A DNA stretch of 64,000 bases from Bradyrhizobium diazoefficiens (GTDB taxonomy: Bacteria > Pseudomonadota > Alphaproteobacteria > Rhizobiales > Xanthobacteraceae): the NCBI RefSeq assembly GCF_016612535.1, contig NZ_JAENXS010000001.1, positions 1,885,501 to 1,949,500 of the forward strand, given 5' to 3'. Position numbers and translations under genes: made by a program. Below the pieces are notes generated by a model that ran no database searches, was not told where the DNA came from, and saw only the letters and a program-made list of their open reading frames with translations. Shown one piece after another: positions 18,495 through 29,204 of this stretch. Numbering within the stretch: the first letter of the stretch is position 1; each line of letters opens with the position of its first letter.

Positions 18495-20465
18495 CTACCC
18501 CGCTCCGATCTCCGCCACGATCCTGCCCGTGGTCACCTGCTCGCCCTCGGCGACATCGATCGCGACGACGACGCCGTCGATGCCGGTCTTGTGGACGTGC
18601 TCCATCTTCATCGCTTCCAGCGTCATCACCGGCTGGCCGGCGGTGACACGATCTCCCGGCTTGACCAAGACGGCGACGATGCGGCCGTTCATGGCGGCGC
18701 GGACTTTGCCGTCGCCGCCGTTGGTTGCAGCGGCCTTTGGCGCGGCGAGCGTGAGATCGGCGACCGCCAGCGGGATGCCGCGGTGCTGGAGATAGAGCTG
18801 GTCGCCGTCGCGCAGGAACTTTGCGCTGTCCATCAAGCTATCATGGCGGAAGCGGATCGAATCAGGATCAAGCCGGTCGATCTCGAACCTGTCCTCGCGG
18901 CCGTCAGTGACGACGATGTAGCTGCCATCGCGCTCGCGGGTGACTTCGAGCTCGTGCGCGCGGCCGGCGATTTCGATTTTCGCAGGCAGAGGGAAGGTGG
19001 CCGCAAGGCTCCGGCCACTCTGCCAGGACGGCGCGCGTGGGTTGGTGACGTAGAGCAGAAGGCCCGCCAGCGCAGTGTCGCATGTGGCGTCCGCCCGCGG
19101 CGCCAACAGCTCGTCACGGTGCGCGCCGATGAACGCCGTCGTCGCCTCGCCTTTGGCAAAGCCGGGATGACGCAGGCAGGACATCAGGAACGTCTGGTTG
19201 GTGGTCACGCCGAAGGCCGTGAGCTGCTCCAGCCCAACGATCAGCCGGCCCCTCGCCTCTTCGCGCGTGGCCCCATGGCCGATCACCTTGGCGATCATGG
19301 AATCGTAGAACGGCGGGATCTCCGAGCCCGATTGCAGCGCGTGCTCGACGCGGATGTTGTCAGGCACCTGCCAGCGCGCCATACGGCCGGACTGCGGCAT
19401 GAAGTCCTGCGCGGCATCTTCCGAGCACAGCCGCACCTCGATGGCGTGGCCCGCGAAGCGAATGTCCTGCTGCTTCACCGGCAATGGTTCGCCGCGCGCG
19501 ACACGCAGTTGCAGCTCGACGAGATCAAGCCCGGTGATCGCCTCGGTCACGGGATGCTCGACCTGGAGGCGCGTGTTCATCTCCATGAAGTAGAACTCGC
19601 CGCTGGCATCGAGCAGGAACTCCAGAGTGCCGGCGCTTTCATAACGCAGCGCCTTGACCGCTGCGACGGCGACCTCGCCCATTTTCGCGCGCAGTTCCGG
19701 CGTCACCGCGGGCGATGGTGCCTCCTCGATCAGCTTCTGGTGCCGCCGCTGCACCGAGCAGTCGCGTTCGCCGAGATGGATGGCGTTGCCGTGGCTGTCG
19801 CCGAACACCTGGATTTCGATGTGACGCGGGTTCCGGATGGCGCGCTCGAGGATCACCGTGGAATCGCCGAACGCCGCCTTCGCCTCCGACCGCGCACTGC
19901 GCAGCGCATCGGGGAAAGAAACCGCGTCAGTCACTAGCCGCATGCCGCGGCCGCCGCCACCCGCGACCGCCTTGATCATCACCGGGAAGCCGATCTTTTT
20001 GGCCTCCGCGAGCATGACCTCGTCACCCTGCTCGGCACCCTGATAGCCGGGGACGCAGGGAACGCCGGCCTTCTTCATGATTTCCTTGGCGCCGGCCTTG
20101 TTGCCCATCGCCTCGATGGCCTGCGGCGACGGGCCGATGAAGACCAGCCCGGCATCCTTGCAGGCTTGCGCGAAGTCCTCGTTCTCGGCGAGAAAGCCGT
20201 AGCCGGGGTGAACGGCATCCGCGCCGCTCGCCTTTGCCGCGGCGATGATCGCGGGGACGTTGAGGTAGGATTGCGCGGGCAAGGCTTCGCCGATGCGCAC
20301 GGCCTGGTCAGCCTGCCGCACATGCAGCGCGTCGCGATCGGCGTCCGAATAGACCGCAACGACGCCGAGCCCGAGCTGCCGCGCACTGCGCATCACGCGC
20401 AGCGCGATCTCGCCGCGATTGGCAACCAGGACCTTGAAGAACGGCTGCACTGATCCGTTCCTCAT
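18495..20465 (-). CDS. Acyl-CoA carboxylase alpha subunit (biotin carboxylase plus BCCP), AtuF/MccA/AccA1-like
   Basis: A 656-residue fusion of biotin carboxylase (residues about 10-455), a linker or BT-like domain, and a C-terminal biotinyl domain. The ATP-grasp glycine loop GGGGRGM is at 169-175, and the biotinyl lysine is Lys620 in EAMKME. It carboxylates biotin with ATP and bicarbonate for transfer by the partner beta subunit, whose stop overlaps this start by four bases. Size and pairing match methylcrotonyl-CoA, geranyl-CoA and propionyl-CoA carboxylases. The beta subunit and the neighbouring dehydrogenase favour a branched or terpenoid acyl-CoA. Confidence 0.92.
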   Translation of the reverse strand: MRNGSVQPFFKVLVANRGEIALRVMRSARQLGLGVVAVYSDADRDALHVRQADQAVRIGEALPAQSYLNVPAIIAAAKASGADAVHPGYGFLAENEDFAQACKDAGLVFIGPSPQAIEAMGNKAGAKEIMKKAGVPCVPGYQGAEQGDEVMLAEAKKIGFPVMIKAVAGGGGRGMRLVTDAVSFPDALRSARSEAKAAFGDSTVILERAIRNPRHIEIQVFGDSHGNAIHLGERDCSVQRRHQKLIEEAPSPAVTPELRAKMGEVAVAAVKALRYESAGTLEFLLDASGEFYFMEMNTRLQVEHPVTEAITGLDLVELQLRVARGEPLPVKQQDIRFAGHAIEVRLCSEDAAQDFMPQSGRMARWQVPDNIRVEHALQSGSEIPPFYDSMIAKVIGHGATREEARGRLIVGLEQLTAFGVTTNQTFLMSCLRHPGFAKGEATTAFIGAHRDELLAPRADATCDTALAGLLLYVTNPRAPSWQSGRSLAATFPLPAKIEIAGRAHELEVTRERDGSYIVVTDGREDRFEIDRLDPDSIRFRHDSLMDSAKFLRDGDQLYLQHRGIPLAVADLTLAAPKAAATNGGDGKVRAAMNGRIVAVLVKPGDRVTAGQPVMTLEAMKMEHVHKTGIDGVVVAIDVAEGEQVTTGRIVAEIGAG

Positions 20466-22078
20466 GGGCGGGCCACCGAAAACTGCATACGCTGGGGCGT
20501 GCGCGCATCGCCCTCGCGGCAGATCGCGAGAACTTCGGAGAGCACTGCGCGGGTGTCACGCGGATCGATCACGCCGTCGTCGAGCACGCGCGCGCTGGTC
20601 GAGAACACATCCATCTGGCCGTCGAACACGCCGATAATCTGCGCTTTCATGGCGTCGAGCTTGTCCTTCTCGACCGGCTTGCCGCGACGCGCAGCGGCGG
20701 CCTCGGTCACGATCGCCATGGTCTCGGCGGCCTGCTCGCCGCCCATCACCGCGGTCTTGGCGTTGGGCCAGGAGAAGCAGAAGCGCGGATGAAAGCCGCG
20801 GCCGCACATGCCGTAATTGCCGGCACCGAACGAGGCGCCGCAATAGATGGTGACCTGCGGCACCGTCGCCGAGGTCACCGCCTGGATCATCTTCGAGCCG
20901 TGCTTGATCATGCCGGCTTCTTCATAGGCTCGGCCTACCATGTAACCGGTGGTGTTGTTGAGATAGAGGATCGGCGTGCGGGTCTGGCAGCAGGCCTGGA
21001 TGAAATGCGTTGCCTTGTTGGCACCGGCGGGATCAAGCGGGCCGTTATTGGTGATGATGCCGATCGCCTGGCCCTCGATACGGGCATGGCCGCAGACGGT
21101 GGCCGGGCCGTAGTTCGGCGCCATCTCGGTGAAATCGGAATCGTCGACGATGCGCGCGATCACCTGTTTCATGTCCACGGAGCGTTTGTGGTCCATCGGC
21201 ATGATGCCGAGCAGCTCGTCCTGGTCGTAGCGCGGCGGTTTGAATTCCGACGTCGCCCCACCCAGCCGCTGCCATTCCAGCGCTGCCATGATCTCGCGCG
21301 CGATACGCAGTGCGTCGCGGTCGTCCTCGGCGAGGTAATCGCCAAGGCCGGACACCTGTGTATGCATCTCGGCGCCACCGAGCTCCTCCTCGGTTGCGAC
21401 CTCGCCGGTCGCAGCCTTCAGCAGCGGCGGCCCGGCGAGGAAAGCGCGGGTACGGCCACGCACCATGACGATGTAGTCCGAGAGACCGGTTTGGTAAGCG
21501 CCGCCGGCGGTGGAGGAACCATGCGTAACGGTGACGACCGGAAGCCCTGCCGCCGAGAGCCGCGCGAGATTGCGAAAGATGTTGCCGCCACGAACAAAGT
21601 CCTCGACGCGATAACGCAAAAGGTTGGCGCCGGCGCTCTCGACGAGCTGGACGTAAGGCAGCTTGTTCTCCAGCGCGAGCTCCTGCACGCGCAGCGTCTT
21701 GTCGATGCCGTAAGGCTGGAGCGCACCGGCGTCGATGCCGGCGTCATTGGCGCTGACCATGCAGCGAATGCCCGAGACGAAGCCGATGCCGGCGATGACG
21801 CCGCCGCCGGGCACGCTCTTGCTCGCATCCGGCACGTCGAACATATAGCCGGCAAGCGTCGACAGCTCGATGTAGGGCGCGCCGGGATCGAGGACCAGCG
21901 CGACGCGCTCGCGCGGCAGCAGCTGCCCGCGTTTGTGGAAGCGGTCCTTTGCCGCGGCCGACGCGGCACGGGTGCGCTCTTCCAGCGCGCGCATCCGGTC
22001 GATCAGACCAAGCATGCCGTCGCGATTGGCGCGGTAGGCGGTGCCGCCGGGAGAAATGGTGTTTTCGAGAATGGACAT
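20462..22078 (-). CDS. Acyl-CoA carboxylase beta subunit (carboxyltransferase), AtuC/MccB-like
   Basis: A 538-residue carboxyltransferase of the propionyl/methylcrotonyl/geranyl-CoA family. ATG 22078 is chosen over the TTG one codon before it because AGGAG lies five bases upstream. Crotonase-fold N and C halves are recognisable: VTHGSSTAGGAYQTGLSDY near residue 185, and the second oxyanion region GASFGAGNYGMCGRGF near residue 415. The N-terminal block (LPRERVALVLDPGAPYIELSTLAGY) resembles geranyl-CoA carboxylase AtuC as I recall it. It is coupled to the biotin carboxylase gene by an ATGA overlap. Substrate specificity needs a tree of characterised enzymes. Confidence 0.9.
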   Translation of the reverse strand: MSILENTISPGGTAYRANRDGMLGLIDRMRALEERTRAASAAAKDRFHKRGQLLPRERVALVLDPGAPYIELSTLAGYMFDVPDASKSVPGGGVIAGIGFVSGIRCMVSANDAGIDAGALQPYGIDKTLRVQELALENKLPYVQLVESAGANLLRYRVEDFVRGGNIFRNLARLSAAGLPVVTVTHGSSTAGGAYQTGLSDYIVMVRGRTRAFLAGPPLLKAATGEVATEEELGGAEMHTQVSGLGDYLAEDDRDALRIAREIMAALEWQRLGGATSEFKPPRYDQDELLGIMPMDHKRSVDMKQVIARIVDDSDFTEMAPNYGPATVCGHARIEGQAIGIITNNGPLDPAGANKATHFIQACCQTRTPILYLNNTTGYMVGRAYEEAGMIKHGSKMIQAVTSATVPQVTIYCGASFGAGNYGMCGRGFHPRFCFSWPNAKTAVMGGEQAAETMAIVTEAAAARRGKPVEKDKLDAMKAQIIGVFDGQMDVFSTSARVLDDGVIDPRDTRAVLSEVLAICREGDARTPQRMQFSVARP

Positions 22079-22090
22079 CAAAGCTCCTGG

Positions 22091-22190
22091 CCGTCATTCC
22101 GGGGCGCGCGGAACGCGAGCCCGGAATCCATACTCCCGATCGTGGTTATGGATTCCGGGCCTGGCCCTTCGGGCCATCCCGGAATGACGG
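22091..22190. repeat. Inverted repeat, CCGTCATTCCGG family
   Basis: Outer arms CCGTCATTCCGG (22091-22102) and CCGGAATGACGG (22179-22190), with inner arms around CCCGGAATCCA / TGGATTCCGGG. It lies between the BKACE gene and the co-directional carboxyltransferase gene, so within the apparent operon. Confidence 0.85.
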
Positions 22191-22199
22191 AGTGTGTCA

Positions 22200-23066
22200 C
22201 TACCTGTTCGTCCCAAAGATCTTCCGCGCCTCCGCCGGGCTCGCGATCTCGCGGCCGGCCCGCCGCGCACAGGCGGCGATGGCCTCGATCAGCTGGCCGT
22301 TCGAATTCACCTTCTTGCCGTCGGCGAGATAGAAGGCGTCCTCGAGGCCGGTGCGCAAGTGGCCGCCGAGCTCAGCGCAGCGTTGATGCAGCGGCCAGAT
22401 CTCTTCGCGTCCAATCGCGGTGACTTGAAAGTGGGCTTCGGGCCGCTTCAGCTTGATCAGGATCGGCAGCAGATCGGGATCCGACGGCATGCCGGAGGCG
22501 ACGCCCATCACGAAGTTATATTCGAGTGGGCCCTTATACATGCCGACTTGGGTGTACATGCCGACGCAGCGGACGATGCCGACGTCGAAGCATTCGAACT
22601 CGGGGATCGTGCCGACCGCGTTCATGACGTCGAGATAGTCCTTGACCTTCTCGACCGCGTTGTCGAACATCATCGGCGGCCAGGCCCAGGTATTGTCGGC
22701 CTTGACCTTCAGGTAGTTCAGCGAGCCGGCGTTGCAGGCAGCGATCTCCGGCCTGGTCTCGCGGATGCAATCAAGCGCGCCAGAGTAGTTCGGGCCCGAC
22801 ACGCCCGAAGTGTGATTGATAATGACGCCGGGGCAGGCTTCACGGATCGCCTGCTGGATCTCCTTGCTGACGGCTACCTCCCAGGACGGCAGGTGTCCCT
22901 TGTTCGGCGCCTGCTGGCGCAGATGGATATGCATGATGGACGCGCCCGCATCGAACGCGGCTTTGGCCTCGCGCGCCATCTGCTCGGGCGTGACCGGCAC
23001 GTTGTGCTGCTTGGGGTCGGTGAGCACGCCGTTCAGCGCGCAGGTGATGACGGCTTTGTCGCTCAT
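22200..23066 (-). CDS. 3-keto-5-aminohexanoate cleavage-type enzyme (BKACE, DUF849)
   Basis: A 288-residue TIM-barrel protein of the beta-keto acid cleavage enzyme family. It condenses a beta-keto acid with acetyl-CoA to give an acyl-CoA product and acetoacetate. The start is placed at ATG 23066 (MSDKAVITCALNG), where the family normally begins; a GTG six codons earlier has no ribosome site. The metal-binding HIHLR is at residues 46-50 with both histidines. IINHTSG and the FECFDVG region, with its acidic catalytic residue, are also visible. BKACE substrates vary widely and cannot be read directly. Its position beside the acyl-CoA carboxylase genes suggests it handles a keto-acid intermediate of the same pathway. 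Confidence 0.9.
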   Translation of the reverse strand: MSDKAVITCALNGVLTDPKQHNVPVTPEQMAREAKAAFDAGASIMHIHLRQQAPNKGHLPSWEVAVSKEIQQAIREACPGVIINHTSGVSGPNYSGALDCIRETRPEIAACNAGSLNYLKVKADNTWAWPPMMFDNAVEKVKDYLDVMNAVGTIPEFECFDVGIVRCVGMYTQVGMYKGPLEYNFVMGVASGMPSDPDLLPILIKLKRPEAHFQVTAIGREEIWPLHQRCAELGGHLRTGLEDAFYLADGKKVNSNGQLIEAIAACARRAGREIASPAEARKIFGTNR

Positions 23067-23082
23067 GCCACAGATGTCTCGC

Positions 23083-23100
23083 ACGTTGAGAATTCAACGT
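23083..23100. promoter_or_regulatory. Candidate operator palindrome upstream of BKACE
   Basis: Seven-base arms ACGTTGA / TCAACGT around GAAT, 17 bases upstream of the BKACE start at 23066. Position and length fit an operator for a dimeric regulator, but no regulator can be assigned. Confidence 0.35.
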
Positions 23101-23163
23101 TTGAGATCATGTGGTGCGCGGCATGCAGCTTCTTGCGCGGAGAAGCTGAAAACCGAGATGCCC

Positions 23164-23249
23164 TAGGGTGGGTTAGCCGATGGCGTAACCCACCACTTCT
23201 ATCTCCGCGGAGATTAAAGAGGTGGGTTACGCTGCGCTAACCCACCCTA
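23164..23249. repeat. Inverted repeat, TAGGGTGGGTTAGC family
   Basis: Fourteen-base perfect arms (TAGGGTGGGTTAGC / GCTAACCCACCCTA) with inner GTAACCCACC / GGTGGGTTAC. It is a second copy of the element at 18388, here between the AraC-type gene end and the BKACE promoter region. Confidence 0.9.
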
Positions 23250-23260
23250 CGAGTGCGGTG

Positions 23261-24061
23261 CTAGCTCGCCTCTGCCAGCCTCACCGTTTCGCTGCTCCGA
23301 TAGATCGCGAGATCGCGCGAGCCGACGAAGATCGCGCGCGGCTTCAGGCCGTAGAAGCGGCGGATCGAATGGCTGAAATGGGTGCTATCGGGATAGCCGA
23401 TGTCCTGCGCGAGATGGGCGAGGTTGAGGTCCTGATTGGCGAAGTGCAGCAAATGCCGCGCGCGCTTCCAGGCGCGGAAGGAGCGGAACGAGATGCCGGT
23501 CTCTTCCTTGAACAGATGCAGGAAGCGCGAGGCAGAGAGGCCTGCTTCGGCGGCACACGTATCCGCCGTCACCGGCTCGCCGGAGAAGCGCTCGATGCGG
23601 GCGACCGCGCGGGTGACGCGGGGGTCGAGCACGCGGCGCGGCAGCGCCTCGCCAAAGCACATCTCGTCGAATTCGGCTGTGGTGATATTGCCGTAGCGGC
23701 GCTCGCGCAGCAGCGTGTAGGCGGCGAGAATTTTTCGGGCGTAGACCGCTCGGTCCAGTCCCATCAGCCGCTGGGCCAAGACTTCGATCACGCCATCCGG
23801 CATGCTTTCCGGCTCGAGCGTCACGCTGACGGCGGTGCGGTAATCGCTGGCAATGGAATGTCGCTGGTTCGGCAGGGTGACGAACAGTTCGCCGGTGGCG
23901 AGAACGTCGTCGATCGTCAGATGCAAGCTGCCCTTCACCGCGACATAGACATGGCAGCAGCCGGGGGTCCGCTTACGGGGCCGGCCGAGCAAGCCGGCAT
24001 AGAAGACCCGCTCTGGCGTGATCAGCATCAGATGGTCGGATTCGCGACCGCTATCTTCCAT
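23261..24061 (-). CDS. AraC-family transcriptional regulator
   Basis: A 266-residue regulator. ATG 24061 is chosen because AGGAGG lies eight bases upstream. A cupin-like N-terminal half (residues about 10-140) is followed by a double helix-turn-helix AraC domain (about 160-262). That domain includes SASRFLHLFKEETGISFRSF and DIGYPDSTHFSHSIRRFYG, the two recognition helices. It stands alone between the BKACE gene and the glutathione transferase gene, all on the same strand, and is the best candidate regulator of this catabolic block. Effector unknown. Confidence 0.9.
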   Translation of the reverse strand: MEDSGRESDHLMLITPERVFYAGLLGRPRKRTPGCCHVYVAVKGSLHLTIDDVLATGELFVTLPNQRHSIASDYRTAVSVTLEPESMPDGVIEVLAQRLMGLDRAVYARKILAAYTLLRERRYGNITTAEFDEMCFGEALPRRVLDPRVTRAVARIERFSGEPVTADTCAAEAGLSASRFLHLFKEETGISFRSFRAWKRARHLLHFANQDLNLAHLAQDIGYPDSTHFSHSIRRFYGLKPRAIFVGSRDLAIYRSSETVRLAEAS

Positions 24062-24220
24062 TGGGTATCCTCCTCGCGCGGCTCTCTGGCCGCTGCGGAC
24101 GGAGGTCACCTTAGCGGAAATTGGGGCGCTGTCACGACGCGATAGCGCTGTCATGGCGCGCAAAAGATACCGTTCCGGGAGGGTGTGAGACCGCCCCGGA
24201 ACTCTTCGCCGGGACGACCA

Positions 24221-24876
24221 CTAAGCCCTCGCGCGCGGCGCAACATTCTGCTCGGCGCCGGCCTTCTGCTCCGCAGTAACGGCGCGCTTGAAGCCGTCGC
24301 GCTGCTGCAATCGGGCCCAATAGGCTGCGACATTTGGCCCAAACTCCTTGGCGAGCCCGATATTGTCGGCGAGGCGGAGCGCATAGCCAATCACGATGTC
24401 AGCGGCGGTGAAGCGGCCGGCGCACAAGGTTTCGGCATTGGCCGTCGCTGCCTCAACGGCGCGCAGTCGCCCCAGGAACCACTTCGCGTAGTCGGTGGCG
24501 ACCTGCGGATTGCGGCGCTCCTCCGGCTCGAGTTGGGTGTAGCGGAGCACCAGCGTTTGCGGAAAGGTTAACGTGGCGTCGCTGAAATACATCCAGTTCA
24601 AGAAGGCGCCATAGGCGGGGTCCTCAGGGCCTACCATCAGCGACGTCGGTCCGTGCTTGACGCCGAGATAGTGGCAGATGCCGGAGGACTCCGTCATCTT
24701 GGTCTCGCCGTCGACCATGAAGGGAATCGTGCCGAGCGGGTTGAGCGCGAGATATTCCTTGGCGAAAACCCGCGGCGGGAACGGCAGCATCTTCAGATCA
24801 TACGGAAGCCCCATCTCCTCCAGCATCCAGAGCGGACGGAACGAGCGCGCGGCGTCGCAGTGATAGAGCGTAATCA

Positions 24877-24877
<1 letters not shown>
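24221..24877 (-). CDS. Glutathione S-transferase family protein
   Basis: A 218-residue cytosolic GST-fold protein: a thioredoxin-like N-terminal domain (residues 1-80, with NPLGTIPFMVDGETKMTESSGI containing the cis-Pro and the glutathione-binding Glu-Ser) and an all-helical C-terminal domain. The ATG at 24877 overlaps the stop of the upstream acyl-CoA dehydrogenase (ATGA). Translation is therefore coupled, and the protein likely acts in the same catabolic pathway, for example as a glutathione-dependent isomerase or detoxifying enzyme. That role is inference. Confidence 0.9.
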
Positions 24878-26040
<1,163 letters not shown>

Positions 26041-26076
26041 TTGAGCTTAGGCTCCGATAGGCACGGTTATTTATGC

Positions 26077-26165
26077 TCGTCATGGCCGGGCTTGTCCCGG
26101 CCATCCACGTCTTTTGCGACGGCAGCGAAGCACGTGGATGCCCGGGACAAGCCCGGGCATGACGA
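26077..26165. repeat. Inverted repeat, TCGTCATGGCCGGG family
   Basis: Long near-perfect arms at 26077-26100 and 26142-26165 (TCGTCATGnCCGGGCTTGTC type), with an inner CCACGT / ACGTGG pair. It lies between two co-directional acyl-CoA dehydrogenase genes. Confidence 0.88.
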
Positions 26166-26174
26166 AGAAAGCAG

Positions 26175-27311
26175 TCACAGCCCCATCTGCCGGCTGGCGA
26201 GATCCTTCATGATCTCCTCGGTGCCGCCGCCGATGGCGTTGACCTTGACCTCGCGGTAGATGCGCTCGGCCTTGATGCCGCGCATGAAGCCAGCGCCACC
26301 AAAAATCTGCACGGCTTCCGAGGCGCAGAAGGCCATGGTCTGCGTCGCCTGGTTCTTCATCATGCAGATTTCGGCGACCGGACTTTCGCCCTGCTCCAGC
26401 CGCCAGGCCAGCATTTCCAGCATCGCTTGCGACGCCGCGACCTTCTGGGCCATGTCGACAATCTTGTGGCGGATCACCTGATGCTGCGCCAGCGGCTTGC
26501 CGAAGGTCTTGCGCTCCTTGGCATAGGCGATCGCCTCGTCGAGACAGACGCGGGCGAAGGCAATACAGCCGGCGGCCATGCCCATGCGCTCGCTGTTGAA
26601 ATTCTGCATGATGATCTTGAAGCCCTGCCCCTCCTCGCCGATCAAATTTTCGGCCGGCACGCGGCAATCGTCGAAATGCAGCGTCGCGGTGTCGGAGGCC
26701 CACCAGCCCATCTTCTTCAGCTTGGTGCGCGATAGGCCGGGCGTATCGCCCTCGATCAGGAGCAGGCTGACGCCGCCGGCGCCCTCGCCGCCGGTCCGCA
26801 CCGCAACAGTCAGATAGTCGGCGCGCATCCCTGAGGTGATGAAGGTCTTCTCGCCGCTCACGACGTAGTGATCGCCGTCGCGACGGGCCTTGGTCCGCAG
26901 GCCCGCGACGTCAGAGCCGCCGCCCGGTTCGGTGATCGCGAGTGCTGAGATCTTCTCGCCGGAGAGCACCTGCGGCAGCACACGCGCCTTGACCTCTGGG
27001 CGTGCCGCACGCGCGATCGGCGGCGAGCCGATGGTATGGCTCATCAAGCTGGCGCTGACGCCCCCGGCGCCGGCCCGCGCCAGCTCCTGGCTCGCCACGA
27101 TCTTCATGAACTGGTCGGCGGCGATCCCGCCATATTCCTCGGGGAATCCGAGCCTCAACAGGCCGATCTCGGCCGCCTTGCGATACAGCCTGCGGGGAAA
27201 TTCGCCGGCTTCGTCCCAGTCATGGGCGAACGGGGCGATCTCCTTGTCGACGAAGCGGCGCATGACGTCGCGGAAGGCGTCGTGCTCGGCGGTATAGAAA
27301 GGGCTCTTCAT
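26175..27311 (-). CDS. Acyl-CoA dehydrogenase
   Basis: A 378-residue flavoprotein oxidising an acyl-CoA at C2-C3 and passing electrons to ETF. TEPGGGSDVAGLRT (about residue 128) and KTFITSGMRADY (about 153) contact FAD and substrate, and the catalytic Glu is in AIGGGTEEIM near the C-terminus. It is related to, but clearly distinct from, the AtuD-like enzyme next to it. It is transcribed divergently from the acyl-CoA synthetase at 27577 across a 265-base gap. The gap contains a weak palindrome (GTTCCA...TGGAAC, 27342-27360) about 30 bases upstream of this start. Confidence 0.9.
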   Translation of the reverse strand: MKSPFYTAEHDAFRDVMRRFVDKEIAPFAHDWDEAGEFPRRLYRKAAEIGLLRLGFPEEYGGIAADQFMKIVASQELARAGAGGVSASLMSHTIGSPPIARAARPEVKARVLPQVLSGEKISALAITEPGGGSDVAGLRTKARRDGDHYVVSGEKTFITSGMRADYLTVAVRTGGEGAGGVSLLLIEGDTPGLSRTKLKKMGWWASDTATLHFDDCRVPAENLIGEEGQGFKIIMQNFNSERMGMAAGCIAFARVCLDEAIAYAKERKTFGKPLAQHQVIRHKIVDMAQKVAASQAMLEMLAWRLEQGESPVAEICMMKNQATQTMAFCASEAVQIFGGAGFMRGIKAERIYREVKVNAIGGGTEEIMKDLASRQMGL

Positions 27312-27576
27312 TGCATTCTCGCCTTCGACGACTCTCTTCTCGTTCCACCATGGCTGGAACGTCGGCGCCTCACTTGCGCGGAGTGGCTGGCCGGGGGAGC
27401 CGCACCTCGCGGGCCGCGACCTAGCAACTCAACGCAAGACGGTTTTCGTCCCTCGCAGGCCAACTCCAAATCAAAAAAGACTGCTGCACAAAACTCCGGC
27501 TGGCCTCCCAGGGCCACGCCGGACATGGTGCACGGCAATAAAGGCAGGCGGCACAAGACCGCCGAGGGAGGGATTG

Positions 27577-29127
27577 TTGGCCGTTCGTTACTACGACTGG
27601 ATCGCTCACCATGCGCGCCGCTCACCTCTCAAGGTCGCGGCGATCGATCTCGCGAGCGAGCGCCGCTTTACCTATTCAGAGCTCGATGCGCGGGTCTCGC
27701 GCCTCGCTTCGTTCTTTCGCCACACATTGAAAGTCTCGCGCGGCGACCGTGTCGCGGTGCTGGCGTTGAACACCACCGATACGCTGGAGGTGCAGTTTGC
27801 CTGCGGACGGCTCGGCGCCGTCTTCGTCCCGCTGAACACCCGCCTCACCATTCCCGAGCTTCAGTTCATCACCGGCGATTGCGCGCCGAAGGTGATGATC
27901 CACGACACCGATCTCGCCGAGACGGCGCTGAGCGTCGCAAAACTCTGCAACGTGGCGACGAGCCTGTTGCTCGGTCCTGGCGGCGGCTACGAGACCGGCA
28001 TCGCTTCTGCAAAGCCGCTCGACCGCGCTGAAGAAGTCACGCTCGATGATGTCTCGACCATCATGTACACGTCCGGCACCACTGGTCATCCAAAGGGCGC
28101 GACCATCACCCATGGCATGACCTTCTGGAATTGCGTCAATCTCGGCGGCCCGGCCTGCATCGGGCCGTCCTCGGTGCTGCTCACCGTGCTGCCGCTGTTC
28201 CACACCGGCGGGCTCAATTGTTACACCAATCCGGTGCTGCATGCCGGCGGCACCGTGATGATCATGCGCGCCTTCGATCCCGGCACCGCGCTCGGCCTGA
28301 TCAACGATCCCGCCCAGGGCATCAACGTGTTCTTCGGCGTGCCCGCGATCTACCAGTTCATGGCGCAGCATCCGGCCTTCGCGACGACTGACCTGACCCG
28401 TCTGATCGTCTGCGGTGTCGGCGGCGCGCCGATGCCGATGCCGCTGCTGAAAGTGTGGGAGGCGCGCGGTGTCGCGCTCCAGCAGGGCTACGGCATGACC
28501 GAGACCTCGCCCGCCGTGCTGGTGCTCGACCGCGAGGACGCGGCGCGCAAGGCTGGCTCCGCCGGCAAGCCGGTGCTGCACACGGAAGTGCGCATTGTGC
28601 GCCCCGACGGCAGCGATGCCGAAGTGGGTGAGCTCGGAGAGCTCTGGGTCAAGGGACCGAACATTACGCCGGGCTACTGGAACAGGCCGGAAGCGAACAG
28701 ATCCTCCTTCACGGACGGCTGGCTGCACACCGGCGATGCGACGCGCATGGACGAGGAAGGTTTTTATTACATCGTCGACCGCTGGAAGGACATGTACATC
28801 TCCGGCGGAGAGAACGTCTATCCGGCCGAGGTCGAGAATGTCCTGCACCAGCTTGACGCGATCGCGGAAGCCGCGGTGATCGGCATCCCCGACCCGCAAT
28901 GGGGCGAGGTCGGCCTCGCCATCGTCGCGGTCAAACAGGGCCAGCGGCTGACCGAGGCAGATGTCTTTGCGCATTGCGCGACCAATCTCGCGCGCTTCAA
29001 ATGCCCGCGCCAAATCCGCTTCGTCGATGCGCTGCCGCGCAACGCCACCGGCAAGATCCACAAGCCGACCCTGCGCCGGGAATTCTCGGTCACTTCGGAA
29101 ATCGATAAGAAAGCCGCCAACGCCTGA
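27577..29127 (+). CDS. AMP-forming acyl-CoA synthetase (fatty-acid-CoA ligase)
   Basis: A 516-residue ANL-family ligase. Two TTG codons stand in tandem; the second (27577) is preferred because GGAGG then lies five bases upstream. The ATP loop YTSGTTGHPKG is near residue 165, the GYGMTETSP motif near 305, GWLHTGDATRMDEEGF near 385, and the catalytic Lys is in RNATGKIHK near 489. It activates a fatty or aromatic acid for the pathway encoded on the opposite strand, with which it shares a divergent promoter region. A strong terminator follows its stop. Confidence 0.92.
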   Translation: MAVRYYDWIAHHARRSPLKVAAIDLASERRFTYSELDARVSRLASFFRHTLKVSRGDRVAVLALNTTDTLEVQFACGRLGAVFVPLNTRLTIPELQFITGDCAPKVMIHDTDLAETALSVAKLCNVATSLLLGPGGGYETGIASAKPLDRAEEVTLDDVSTIMYTSGTTGHPKGATITHGMTFWNCVNLGGPACIGPSSVLLTVLPLFHTGGLNCYTNPVLHAGGTVMIMRAFDPGTALGLINDPAQGINVFFGVPAIYQFMAQHPAFATTDLTRLIVCGVGGAPMPMPLLKVWEARGVALQQGYGMTETSPAVLVLDREDAARKAGSAGKPVLHTEVRIVRPDGSDAEVGELGELWVKGPNITPGYWNRPEANRSSFTDGWLHTGDATRMDEEGFYYIVDRWKDMYISGGENVYPAEVENVLHQLDAIAEAAVIGIPDPQWGEVGLAIVAVKQGQRLTEADVFAHCATNLARFKCPRQIRFVDALPRNATGKIHKPTLRREFSVTSEIDKKAANA

Positions 29128-29129
29128 TC

Positions 29130-29160
29130 AAAGCGCCCTCTCACGGGCGCTTTTTCTTTT
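29130..29160 (+). terminator. Rho-independent terminator after the acyl-CoA synthetase
   Basis: Stem AAAGCGCCC / GGGCGCTTT with a short TCTCAC loop, running into a T-rich tail (TTTTTCTTTT), three bases after the stop codon. Confidence 0.9.
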
Positions 29161-29204
29161 CGACGTGCCTGCTCCACCCCAGAAGAAACGCCAAGGAAAA
29201 TTTC

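Noticed and set aside
27312..27576. A small gene in the divergent gap before the acyl-CoA synthetase
   Set aside because: Frames here are short, lack ribosome sites and are low in coding character; the gap is better read as promoter DNA.
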